This document shows positions 1-10,599 of a stretch of DNA of 64,000 nt, piece by piece. Made by a program: the position numbers and the translations under genes. The notes under the pieces are model-generated. The model was not told the DNA's origin and did no database searches. It saw only the letters and a program-made list of their open reading frames with translations. The stretch covers positions 10,699,767-10,763,766 of the forward strand of contig CM029370.1 in NCBI GenBank assembly GCA_017165825.1, read 5' to 3'. How positions within the stretch are numbered: the first letter of the stretch is position 1; each line of letters opens with the position of its first letter. This DNA is from Hepsetus odoe. Taxonomy: Eukaryota; Chordata; Actinopteri; Characiformes; Hepsetidae.

Positions 1-165
1 CAGACACACATGTGCAGCTATTGAAAGCCGCTCGGGGAGCAGTGACGGGGACGGAACATTGCTCAAGGCAATTGTGGCAAATCCTACGCTAAGGGCCCAA
101 CCCCGATCCTCCAATCATGTGGCTGACGCCCTAACCACTAGGCCACCGCTGCCCACTGCTCCAGG
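1..165 (-). repeat. tRNA-derived SINE, partial copy
   Basis: The stretch ends with the reverse complement of a tRNA-like A box (ctaaccactaggccaccgc, about 132-150) and carries the body shared with copies at 8290-8493, 39149-39402 and 50374-50607 (a gggagcagtgac...ctcaagg core). The copy is cut by the start of the window. It is a retrotransposed element, not a working tRNA gene. The B box is eroded here. Confidence 0.75.
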
Positions 166-1752
166 CTGGCCTCATCCCACTAACTGCTAACCTTAATCAC
201 ATTGACCCCTTGAATGTTGGTTGAGAGAAACTTTTTGGGTATATATACAGAAATTATTTAGGAGACCACTCAAAACATAACACACTAAATGGTTTATAGG
301 AAAGTACCATTTAAATCTTAAACTATCTTAAAATGCAAATAACAACAAGAAGATAACATTGATAGCAGTTTTTCTTGGTAATCTGAGTCAGAATGCATTG
401 TTGATAAGGAAATTTACACCAGATATTGGTAACAATCCACACATACAAAGAAATTAAAAATAAATAAATCCATAAATTGTGTGGCAAAGTGGAATGACAT
501 AGAGAATATGTTTTGAACATGCTTACTGAAATGTATTTAATACTTAGTACAAAATCTTTGTTTGTAATGAAAGTTTCAAGACACCTTTTATATGGAGAGA
601 GTAGTTGCATGCATCTAACCAGATTATTCTCCTCAGGTATTTCCTGGTTTGTCCACATGTGTAGCAAACTAAATGAGCTTTCATCATATGTTTTTCTATC
701 ATGTTTCATCACCAAGTCTAGCCAAGGACTGTGTATAGAGGGCCATGAAGCTGAGACCTGAATATTTACTAAGCCTTTCTGAAAACAAATTTGTTCAATT
801 GAGGGTCTTGCAAGTAGCACTTGGTCGTGGCTGGTTTATGTTGAAATTGGAAGAAAAAAAAAAAAAAAAACAAATAGAAAGAAAACTTAATTCAACTACT
901 CAGACAACAGCCTCTCATCCTTTTACACTGCTTATGTACTGTAACATCTTTAGAAAATAATTTGTGCTAATAGAAATACCAAGGAATCTTATTTTTGCTA
1001 TTGTTCCATAGCAGAATCAGTAAAACACTTCACTCTTTATGGTCCCTATATTTGTCCTTAGAGATGACGTGACCAATTACAGAGATGACGTAGGAGTGAA
1101 TCAGAAAATGGGACAAGAACGCAGTCTTTGCTGCCATTCTGTACATGAAAAGGCATACTTTTTTGTTTGTTTGTTTTGTTACTTGAGATCTAGAAATGCT
1201 TTCTAAAATACAAAACATAAGCTTTACATATGAATACAATGCAAATTATTTGCTGCATGAAATTTTTTTGTGTGTGTTAGCTTGGTGAGTTAATGTACAT
1301 GAAGAGAGAGTGCACCCAGCTGGCAAATGGGTCAGGTCACTATAGAAGAGAATTGCATGAGCAGAGCATCTCTCATACATTTCAAGTGAAACTTATAAGT
1401 CACTTCTCTTGCAAGTGAGAACTCAGTATAAATGCCTTTTTGACTTGAATTCAAATTCAGATGTAAAGCATGCTTACATAACAAAACATTCACTTTACCA
1501 GGCATTTTTTTCTAACGTAGTGGGTTTTACTTAAAAAGGACTCAAGACAGTATGTAGCTTCAGTACACCTTAGTGATGCCAAAGCAATAGCCTTGACTTT
1601 TAAGTGGTTTGAATTGTCCTCCCTCATGCCCCATTCCTCGGTAAACTGCTAGACAATGTTTGTACCAATTTGCTGAAAAAAGAACTGCCTGTTATTGTTC
1701 TCTCTGGGTATAGATGTATAACATGTGATGTTTTATAATTTTATACTTTCAG
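166..1752. other. Non-coding, probable intron of upstream gene
   Basis: No exon with good splice sites and a sustained reading frame was found. The stretch is AT-rich with an A17 tract near 854 and scattered short ORFs without recognisable domains. It probably belongs to the intron before the exon at 1753. Confidence 0.4.
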
Positions 1753-1787
1753 CCGATACTTGGGCATGACCATCCCACTGGGGAATG
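1753..1787 (+). CDS. Penultimate coding exon of unrecognised gene (candidate)
   Basis: A 35-nt candidate exon lies between a good acceptor (tttatactttcag) and a GT donor (aatg/gtgaaa). Its reading RYLGMTIPLGNG joins in frame with the exon at 2144 through a split glycine codon, continuing as GFLLWYHHRRDY. The phase match between two independent pieces is the main support. The exon is short and the donor is only fair, so it could be longer or spurious. No protein family was recognised. Confidence 0.45.
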
Positions 1788-1987
1788 GTGAAATAACGTA
1801 TGCTTGAGAATGGCACTAGAAGCTTGTCAAAGATGTTCTTACAGCATACTACTCTGCCTCAGTAGAGTTCTGGGCCAACCCACCTCTAGCCTTCTGACCC
1901 AGACATCACCATTGAACCGCAGGGATGCAACTGAGTCATTATCGTGTAAATTAATCAAGATTCTTAGACTTGATTATTCCATAGATC

Positions 1988-2001
1988 AAGATGTTATCTA
2001 A

Positions 2002-2037
<36 letters not shown>

Positions 2038-2040
2038 CTT
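1988..2040. repeat. (ATT)n microsatellite
   Basis: Simple trinucleotide repeat of about 11 units (tattattattatt...) in the intron between the two exons of the unrecognised gene. Confidence 0.9.
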
Positions 2041-2143
2041 TATCAGGTTCTGAGAGCTGCTGTAGGTTTTAAATGCCACCTGAAGTTATCATAAGTTATT
2101 TTAAAAAACTCACATGAACGTGATGAAGTTTTTGTGTCTTCAG

Positions 2144-2319
2144 GTTTTCTTCTTTGGTACCACCACAGAAGAGACTATTCTCCGCCAGATTGGCCTGCTG
2201 TGGAGCTAAGTAGCACAAGTGAAAATGTTCATCGTGATACCTACATGGTGGCTGTTTATGAGAACCCTGGGGTGCCGAGCCGACAAAACGAGATCTGGTT
2301 CATCCGCCGGGATCCCTAA
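2144..2319 (+). CDS. Terminal coding exon of unrecognised gene
   Basis: The exon follows a classic acceptor (gtttttgtgtcttcag) and is open for 58 codons to a TAA at 2317-2319. The C-terminus reads ...ENPGVPSRQNEIWFIRRDP, with a composition typical of real protein. AATAAA-type polyadenylation signals follow at about 2388-2395, so this is likely the last coding exon. The other two frames close within about 25 codons. I do not recognise the protein; the segment is polar, aromatic-rich and has no membrane helix. The body of the gene lies to the left, outside the window. Confidence 0.5.
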
Positions 2320-4080
2320 GAACATTGTATTGTACCTAATCCCACAACAAACCTCCACTGTCCTCACCCCCACAGCAAAAAAAAAAAATAAATAAAACAT
2401 CCCCATTTACACATGTGTACGCACACACACACACACAATACAGCTTGTAATCATTATGCCCTCAACCTGTAAATTGTAGACCCAGAGAAAAGCAAATCTG
2501 CTAACTACCAACAATATTATCAATATTAACATTTACTTCAGCAAGAATCTACATGCAAATCTGAAGGTCAAGTAACAATGTTTTTGTTTTTATACAATAC
2601 ATAAAGGGATGTGATGTTTGTACTATTGACACTATTGGCATCACAATCTTAAGCACATCACCCACTTGGGAAACATAGTGATTTAGCAGCCTAGCCAAAA
2701 GCTGCAAAGTAATGATGCAGTGACTACTTGGTCAGGTGTTCTTTTCACATCCTGTCACAGCTTTTTTTATGCCTTGATGTTGCAATGTTCAGCATGCTAC
2801 AATTTAGCAGACAGCCTGACTAAATCTGTATCCCATGCATATATTAATGTAGAATTTGACATAGTACTTTTGTGAACTTTGTGTACTTTGTGTGATTCCA
2901 GCTTCTGTGACTATGTTATTTAGAAGCACACCTGTTTCATCTGGCTAGAAATACTTTATTTTTCAATAATTTAATTGAAAATGGTTTCAATACTGAAACT
3001 GAGAGAACTCCACTACTGCACAATCAGTTGCTTGGAGTTATTGATCCCAGTTTGCCAGTGATATTCTACGTTGACAATCACTTTTAATTTTGAGTACTGT
3101 TAATCAATTGAGTACTTTACATATTATAAAACATTTTGCTTTGTATGCAGGTAACGTGTTTCAGGACCATTTTGGGTGTTTTTCCAGATGAGTTTTCTGT
3201 ATAGACAAACTCTAACTCCTAGTCAGACGCATGGACTTCATTAAAGGACTGTTATGACCATCTATTTAAGTTGCTTTAAACAATAATTACTGTATTAAAA
3301 ACATTGTTTTATTATAGCCCTCAGGAATTGGTCAAATAAACAAACGATCCTAATCCCAGTCTATATAGGAGTATGTAGAATAAACACACTGAGAATAAAA
3401 TGTAGACATTTGTCTTCACTTGAATGTGTTTTTTGGAGTGCCCCAGGATCAGAATGTTGTGGTTTTTAATCCCATGCCAGTAGCTTGCCCTGAGTTACCC
3501 TTTTATAAGGGTAATGTCCCCAGTACTGCTTCTGCAAGCTGATATGGCTGCACACTGCAGTGTAAAATAGCAAAATGGTATTCTAAAAGGAGCCTCACAA
3601 TGGCAAAATCATATTCACTTCACTTTTGCATTTGGCATGTGTTAGGCTTTCTAAACACATTTAGATGTGACCACATTTATAATTAATTGCTGTTTGTCAA
3701 AATGCTGGTGCTTAGTCACATGTTATAGTCTTCATAGTGTTCATTATAAAATTATTGAAGAGGTAAATTCTTGATGCGTTTTTGTTGCTTTGAGGTGATT
3801 CCCTCTTTCAAAACTGTTATGCTAATGTGTTATAATGTATTATGTAGAAAATGACTACAGATTGTAGCATAAAGCAAGGTTTTAAACCAGTCAACACTTT
3901 TGTTTACGTTGTGGAGATGTAAATTTCACATATTCTGGAACTGCAACCAGTATAAACTCTGTGTTTGCTATTTTGAGTTTATTTATGGTAAAGAATATGT
4001 TAAATCAGAGCTTTAAATGTCTGCTTATCGATTAAACAGTAATCGATAGTCGTTCATCAGAACTCCATCTACGAATAAAT
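2320..4080. other. 3' UTR / intergenic
   Basis: AATAAA motifs at about 2388-2395 and 3393 give possible ends for the upstream transcript. A short (CA)n tract lies at about 2421-2437. At 4027-4049 there is an imperfect palindrome (atcgatta...taatcgat) like the end of an old DNA transposon, but no partner end was found. No coding exon is supported. Confidence 0.4.
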
Positions 4081-4089
4081 CGTAGTCTA

Positions 4090-4480
4090 AAATAAATAGT
4101 TTACAACGGTTCTCCTCCACCTAGCAGCCTTCGCCGAAGCAGCTCCATCATCCATCCGAACATTCAGCTGAGGAGGGAAACGAGACCGGGATAAAGTCAT
4201 CGAGTGCCACTTTCTGCCACCTAGCAAACATCCAAGCTCACTAGGCGCAATACCGAGTAGGGAAAAAATTACGCTGAACTGATGAGCACCAACCATATTC
4301 CACAGTAGTATTTTTGAAACCAGCCAAGTTGGCTAGATTCGCTTTGGAGGGTCGGTTTGAAAGCATCTGAATTAAATTCATTAACTGGTCTCGACCATTA
4401 CTTTTATCCAGATCATTTGCGTTATTGCGTATAAGTTGAAACATCTTCATCTTTTCGAGTAGCCCCATTTAAGTTAGAAA
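4090..4480 (+). promoter_or_regulatory. Possible CpG-bearing promoter
   Basis: This stretch is locally richer in G+C and CpG than its AT-rich neighbours and lies just before the ATG at 4481. There is no clear TATA box. A minus-strand ORF starting at 4468 overlaps it and would imply divergent transcription, but nothing else supports that ORF. The promoter role is inferred from position and composition only. Confidence 0.25.
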
Positions 4481-4580
4481 ATGGGTTCATCGAAGAAGGA
4501 AAAAGATCGCCGTGTGAGGTCGGTGCCGCTTGAGACTTTGAGTGCTACTGTTTTTTCAGTCGTCACGCTTCTTTGTAAAG
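4481..4580 (+). CDS. Candidate first exon with signal-peptide-like segment (ptk7 exon 1?)
   Basis: ATG in good context (agaaaATGG) opens a 33-codon exon ending at a perfect donor (aaag/gtaagt, phase 1). The product starts MGSSKKEKDRRVRS, a basic n-region, followed by a hydrophobic stretch (SATVFSVVTLLC), the layout of a signal peptide. PTK7 genes have a signal-peptide first exon separated from the Ig exons by a long intron, so this could be exon 1 of the decayed ptk7 copy 13 kb downstream. The intervening distance and lack of homology I can verify keep confidence low. Confidence 0.3.
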
Positions 4581-6250
4581 GTAAGTAAGAAATACTGCTT
4601 TTATGTGCGCGCTGGTTTCAGCAGAGCATTCATTTGTACTTACTTTGAATGATTTATTTATTTGAAAGTCTATGAAATACACTGCTTGCGTGCGAAAACT
4701 TGCAATTGGCTTCTAGGGATCTGCTCAAGTATGTTTTAGAGCGCTGAGAAATCGGTCATTTTTTATAGCGAGTCAACATGGCGAATATAATACCGCGCAT
4801 TATTTAGCAGGCGAGTATGCACCTTATATGATGTCATCGTTCATTAATTGGTTCTTCTCAATGTGACTCAACATGGAGTACAACCCAAATGTTTTATTTG
4901 TGCTGGTTAATTATGCAGCTTTTCCAGCACGTCCAGTGGTGAGTCTTTAACTCGATAGCTGAACAATATATGCCCACATTACAAGTATAATGTGGGCGGC
5001 TGTTGGCAAAAAACCGTGCGAGGCGTAATTGCATGAAAGAAAGTACAGCAACCGCTGAGGCCACTGTATGGTCATTTTCGGATTACAGATCGGCAGACAA
5101 ATATTTTTAACTTCTATGCCATGTTTTTTTTTCTCTTTTATTAACATCGGCGTGAGTAGCGACGAAAGGCCATTGAATTATGTACAGCACACTGGCATGC
5201 AGGAGAAACCTGAAAGTTTGCGTCTCTACAATGAGTGGTCCTCGTTCAGAGTGGCTCTACATGAATCCTAATTTGACTTAAGGAAGGCTGATTTACCCCT
5301 TAGCTCCCTTTGGCTTTTTTGTCTGCTGGAAGTACGGTGGTTGCGACTATGGCAAATCTTTTTATGTAGTAATCGTATGTAGTAATAGTATCTTGATTGA
5401 TACTAATAATGAAACAAATTCTATAAGCAGTGATGCTAGCTGCCACTTCTTCCCCCATGCTTTAAGTGGACAAAGAAAGCAGTGAGCAGTGAAATAATGA
5501 GAGCAGTGCATGGGGGAGGATAATTACTGGGCGGTCTATGGTAGACAGAATGGTGTTGAGGAAAGAAGGTAGCATTTGCATGGGTGTTTTAAAGATGAAA
5601 GGGCAGCGGCACTTCACAGGCACTGTAGGTCTGCTTTGATCTTGGTAAGAACATTGGGGAGACATATCCGCTGCTATACTAATTGGAGGAGATCTGACAG
5701 TGAGAATTTCACATTTGCTAAAGTAATGGTAAAGAAACTCAGCAGGAGTATTTTTTTTTTTGACACTGACATTTTCATGACACTTTATGGCATCTATTAA
5801 TATCTCATGCTAATACAGAAACAATAATACAGTATAGAATAGAATGACAAAAAATGAAGAAATTATCATTAAAAAACAATACCTAGTAAGGTTTCCTCAT
5901 AGAAATCTTTGTATTCTTTGTTAATTGATTACATTTAATTACACAAATACTGCATGCATGACTGCAAACAGTGTAAAACATTTTTTCTCAGATGTTTTTT
6001 TTATAGACTACTTATGACAAAAACGGTGAATAGAAATTAAACAATCAGAGATCACTTTGTCAAAACTCTAAACTGATGCTAGATCATTTTATATGTCTTT
6101 TTAATGGTTCGCGATATGAAGCGATAACATACAACCACAAATCACATAATGCAGCACAACAGCGCCTTACCAAACAATAGGCTACCTGCAATCATTCCCG
6201 CATCAATTACTTCAGATCAATCAAGCGTCTGTTGATGTATACAACCCTAA
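4581..6250. other. Non-coding; short inverted repeat
   Basis: No gene was found. At about 4973-4998 there is a perfect 10-bp inverted repeat (gcccacatta/taatgtgggc) with a 6-nt loop, of unknown meaning. A T11 tract lies near 5750. Small ORFs here have no recognisable domains. Confidence 0.4.
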
Positions 6251-6602
6251 TTTCAAGTTAAAGCGAGCCCCTAACGATGGCCGAACATAAACAATCTTGA
6301 TGTAAAGAAAAGATGTCAAGCATCAAGCTCTGACAAAATGGCAAAGAAAATGGAAACTTTCTTTGTTAGTGTTTTAACTGTACAATTTGTATAATTTGAT
6401 ATTTATGGATAAAATATTTAAACTAAAGTTTCAAATATTTTTATTTATATTTATTTTTGAATAATAATGTACCCTGTCTGTTTCGATTCATATTTATGTT
6501 AAAAAAATGTGAAGTCTGTTCAATAAATGTTTATCCTGTTTGGCCCGTGACCTAAAGTGTGCTTTGAGTTTTGGCCCCATGTGCAATTGAGTTTGACACC
6601 CC
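6250..6602 (+). mobile_element. hAT-like DNA transposon right end
   Basis: The terminal 120 bp (about 6480-6602) read ...tttggcccgtgacc...ttttggcccc...gagtttgacacccc, the typical 3' end of fish hAT elements of the kind whose termini read CAGGGGTGTCAAACTC. The element at 25865-26290 ends the same way. The left end was not located and no transposase frame survives. Confidence 0.5.
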
Positions 6603-7480
6603 GCCTTGTGGTTAATAAGTTCTTAGTGACTGAGTAGACAAGTAATTACAGAATGTTATTTATTACAGACTATTAATTATCCAGTATAACCATCAAATAT
6701 TCTCCCCCACAGTCAATTTAGTCATATTGCAGAGATGTTGGGATTTTATTATTTTTGGTCTTTTTTACCGTTTACAATGTATAGGCTAAATAAAAAAATT
6801 ATACAGAGCAGCACATTCCCAGTACTTTGTAATTGAATAATAAAACAATGATTAATTTATCAAATAATTTATCAAAAATGATAAAACAATGATTTTTGGC
6901 AAACTAGCATTTTTAAACTGTAATAAATAAATAAATAAATAATAATAATGTTTGCCTGTTTAATTGTCACACAAATGTGGCAACTAGCTATTTATCCCAT
7001 GAGTTATCTATATTTTTGGTATATCATGTAGATGCTGTATTGGGTATGCAGCTGTATGCATGTACATGGCTCACAGTATTTATTTAATATGCATGCATGT
7101 ACTGAGACTGTGATCTATGAAGAGAGATTACAATGTGGATATTATCATGACATTGCCACCTGTCATTCATGTCAAATTTTGACCACGGTATGCCAAGGAA
7201 GGGTGACATGTTATTACCTATAGTGTTGGATGGATTTAATGGCTGTCTGTTCATTTTCTACTCTATATGCTTTAAAATCTGGTACTTTCTGTGGGCTAAC
7301 AGTACACTGTGCCTTTACCATGTGATAGTTTATATTATGGATGATCAACATTCTGTTGTTCAACTTGTTTTGGCTCATTTCAAGCACAAGTGGGCAAAAC
7401 ACTTAACATTTGCAATATGATTTTAAAAAAAGATGTGCCACATTACTGAAGGAACTTCCTTGACATCCAAAATGAAAGAA
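6603..7480. other. Intergenic / possible ptk7 intron 1
   Basis: AT-rich sequence with short tandem ataa repeats near 6930. No coding exon, element end or RNA gene was recognised. Confidence 0.4.
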
Positions 7481-8095
7481 AAATACAATTTAATATAACG
7501 GAGAGTAGTTTTGCCAATCTTATCCTGGCCAAGCTGGATTGCTTGGTACATCAATATTTGGATTGATGGTACATCAATATTTGCCATTGCCAGAAGGTTT
7601 GCTGTGTCTCCCAGCACAGCCTCAGGAGCGTGGAGGAGATTCCAGGGGACAAACAGTTACCCTAAGAGAGCTGGAAAGGACTGCTGGCGTCCCAGCTCAT
7701 CAGCAGGACCGGTATATGCTCCTTTGTGCAAGGAGGAGCAGAATGAGTACTGCCAGCGCCCTGCAATGTGACTTCCAACGGGCCACTGGCATGAATGTCT
7801 CTGACCCAACTATTAAAAACAGACTTCCTGAGGGTGGCCTGAGGGCCCGACATCCTTTAGTGGGCCCTGTGCTCACTGCCCGGCACATGGAGCTTGACTG
7901 GCATTTCTGCTGACACCAGATTTGGCAGGTCCGCACCGTGCAGTGGTCCTGGGGTTCCTCTGCGCGTGATAACAAGCTCGGCTCTGCAGGTTGGATCATT
8001 TTCATCAAATGAAGTGGTATCCTTGTTCCAACACATTACCCATTGCATATCAGTATGGATATCCAGCATGATTGTTTTCCCCAATTAAAATGCAT
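7480..8095 (+). mobile_element. Tc1-like transposon, N-terminal transposase fragment
   Basis: Across overlapping frames at 7511-7913 the plus strand encodes the N-terminal helix-turn-helix part of a Tc1-type transposase: FAIARRFAVSPSTASGAWRRFQ, then a second helix block HQQDRYMLLCARRSRMSTA and NVSDPTIKNRL, ending with LVGPVLTARH. A frame change occurs around 7640. The catalytic DD34E part is missing; the sequence jumps to the 3' terminal region (tatggatatccagcatg...ccccaattaaaa, about 8050-8090). It is an internally deleted, inactive copy. Confidence 0.7.
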
Positions 8096-8289
8096 GATGT
8101 GTTTTCAAAGCATTCCTTTAATATTTTTGAGCAGTGAAATTGTTTGTCTGTATAGCCCTAGTGGGAGGTCCTCTGACCAGAATTTACTAATTGCATGACC
8201 TCTCAGGTTTCACAATGTTAAGTGAGATACCCATTGCTGGTTTGTGGATCTGCAGAATATAAAAGGGAAAAGTGACAACTCCTTTGGCA

Positions 8290-8493
8290 TGGAGGTGTCA
8301 CAGTACAGCACACCACAACAAATTACAACTCTGCATTTAACCCATGCAAACACCATGCAGCCTGGGGAGCAGTGACTGGGATGGTACCTTGCTCAAGGAT
8401 ACCTCAGGGCAACCTACTGGTGAGGGAATCAAACCCACAATCTTCTGATGCGGGGGCAACTCCCTAACCCCTAGGCCACCGCTGCCACCACTG
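8290..8493 (-). repeat. tRNA-derived SINE
   Basis: Same family as the copies at 1-165, 39149-39402 and 50374-50607: a cgcaacaaa-like tail, the gggagcagtgactggga core, then the reverse of a B-box-like and an A-box-like head (taacccctaggccaccgctgcc). The tRNA-like head lies at the right, so the element is on the minus strand. Confidence 0.75.
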
Positions 8494-10317
8494 TGTTCTA
8501 ATGCCTGTAGCATCATTGGGCAGTCCGAGTGTTTTGTGGTGAGACAAAAAGGACTAATTAGGCTGGAGATATCCACTTGCTGAAGAATGTGAAAATTTCA
8601 GTCTATCACACAAAAATCAATGTATGGAAATAATTAACTGTACAGCAACCAGCTTTGTAGTAAATCATGTTAATTTAGAATACATTTTCTAACTCAATAA
8701 AGACATAGAAATTAATTACAAGTCAGAGCTCCTAGTTTGTGATTATGAGAAGGCTTCCATTACTTTGCTTACTAACTGTAAAGTCTGAGACATGGAAGAG
8801 ACACCTGTTAAGCCATTCCAAGGGAGTGAGGTTACTTTGACTCAGGAAGCAGCTGGGAAAACAGTGCCCTTCTATCTCAAGCCAGCAATGCACTCACTGG
8901 GCCAGAGTTCGAGGGTTGGATTGTCAGGTCACAGTAGTGTCATTAGGATTTAGTTTTGCTACTCTCCAGGAAGGCATCAGCTAGGAGTGATAGTTTTGTT
9001 AATATGCAGTGTGTGTGTGTGTGTATGTATGTATGTATATAATTAGTTGGATATAGTGTGTTTGTGTGTGGGGGTTGTTTTGTTTTGCATTTTTGCACCT
9101 TAATGTGATCTGAGGAAAAAGCTGGGTACTCTGGCTAACAGATCAGAAAGAAGCTAAAACTGACTGGACATGACACTGTGGCCCATTCATTTATATATAC
9201 TGTCATTATCACTACAAGCAGCTGGTGAATCTGCCCAAATTCTCAGAGCAAACTGAATATGACAGAGGTGAGAGAGAACTTCCTAAATGGGAGACCTTGG
9301 GAGGAACCAAGACTCAGAAAGGCAACACCATCCTCTTCTGGTCGACATCAAATAATCAAAATGGAAAAGAATTGACACTAAAAATATGTCTAAGCTAGAC
9401 AGTAAAATAGTAAAGGCTCTAATGCTACATGTGGTAGTCATCTACTAAAAAGCACTTCTCTGTTGCTATCAATAGAATGTAGCTTCTGTAATGTGACTTA
9501 CATACAATATAAATCGGCACTGCTGTAAAGGCTATTGTATATCCCTATATCCCCCATCACTTTGTCTTTCTAACTCCACAGAGTGGGAGTATCTGTTTAA
9601 CAAGAAAATTTACATTTTCTTTTGAATCTAGTTTTTTCCTTCAGCTGGATGTAAGACATTTAAGGCAAGGCTAAAGTTTTGGAACTAATGAGAGTGCAGA
9701 ATTATGGGACTCTGTTATTTAAATTGTTTTGTATTTTGGGAAATTGAAGTGAAAATGGAAATTCCATAAGTACATGGAAACACAGTATTGTATTCAGTTT
9801 TCACATTCTGAAAATGTACTTGATTATGCTGTGCTGTGAACATTAAATAATTGCTTATATGATACACTTGGTTATTTGTGCCTAAACACTTGCTGTAGAT
9901 AGAGGACAATGTTTATTAACTTGCAGCCTGCACAAACAAACTACATGTTAAGATATAGTCTTGCTGCAATAATGGCTGGCAAAAATCCATTGGAAAAGTT
10001 TTTTGTAAATATCCTCTTCAGTGTTGAATTCGGTCATTTTCAACATATTCTGATTAAATGATAAATTATTTCTTTAGGAACACCAGAATTTTAGTGCTTA
10101 CGGTATTGTATTGACTTAAAATGAGCTGTAGGAGTGCATGTAATGTATAATAATAATAATAATAATATTAATAACCAAGTGGTAATAAGTATGTAATTTA
10201 CTTCATGAAATGAATTAAACAGGGAAGATCTTATTGTGCTAAGATAAGACCCTAGATTGAGGCACGTTTATAATAATGCTACGAGAAAATCAGGGAAAGA
10301 GAATAATTGAAATTGCA
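8494..10317. other. Intergenic; short microsatellites
   Basis: No exon was found. A (GT)n/(GTAT)n tract lies at about 9009-9040 and a (TAA)n tract at about 10148-10170. The short minus-strand ORF at 9715-9909 has no domain. Confidence 0.4.
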
Positions 10318-10599
10318 TTCTGCACTTGTTTAAACAAACTGAAAAGGCTACTTGCACGGCATAAGTGGCAGTAGACACGCAAGCAAAGCCAGGAGTCCAA
10401 AAGACCAAACGAGATACAAGGACCTAATAAAACTAATTATTAATGTTAGTCACCTTGTGAATGAGCTGCTGTTCTGGCTCATTGGGGCTTTAAAATAGGC
10501 CAGCCCCAGTGAAGTAATAATTTTGCTCTCTTCATGAGCTCAGGTGCTCAGTCAAACAGGAGCGCCCTCTACTGCACCAAATGAAACCCAACTCAGACA
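10318..10599 (-). repeat. Left LTR (3' LTR) of LTR element copy 1
   Basis: This block aligns by eye with 13383-13608 in the same direction: both carry accaaa(a)cgaga(t/c)acaaggaccta, ccttgtgaatgagc, ggggctt(t)aaa and gagcgccct in order, and both end close to gaaaccca...gaca. A direct repeat flanking about 2.8 kb fits a pair of diverged LTRs. The outer boundary is uncertain and no target duplication was found. Confidence 0.55.

Noticed and set aside
323..820. 165-codon minus-strand ORF
   Set aside because: Low-complexity, cysteine/leucine/tyrosine-rich AT-driven frame with no domain and no splice or promoter context.
2144..2208. Alternative frame VFFFGTTTEETILRQIGLLWS of the terminal exon
   Set aside because: Reads well but closes after 21 codons and does not join in phase with the exon at 1753; the longer frame fits both.
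4241..4468. Minus-strand ORF starting MGLLEKMKMFQLIRNN
   Set aside because: It starts 12 bp from the candidate plus-strand exon, lacks a clear donor and resembles nothing known; the plus-strand exon has a much better splice site.
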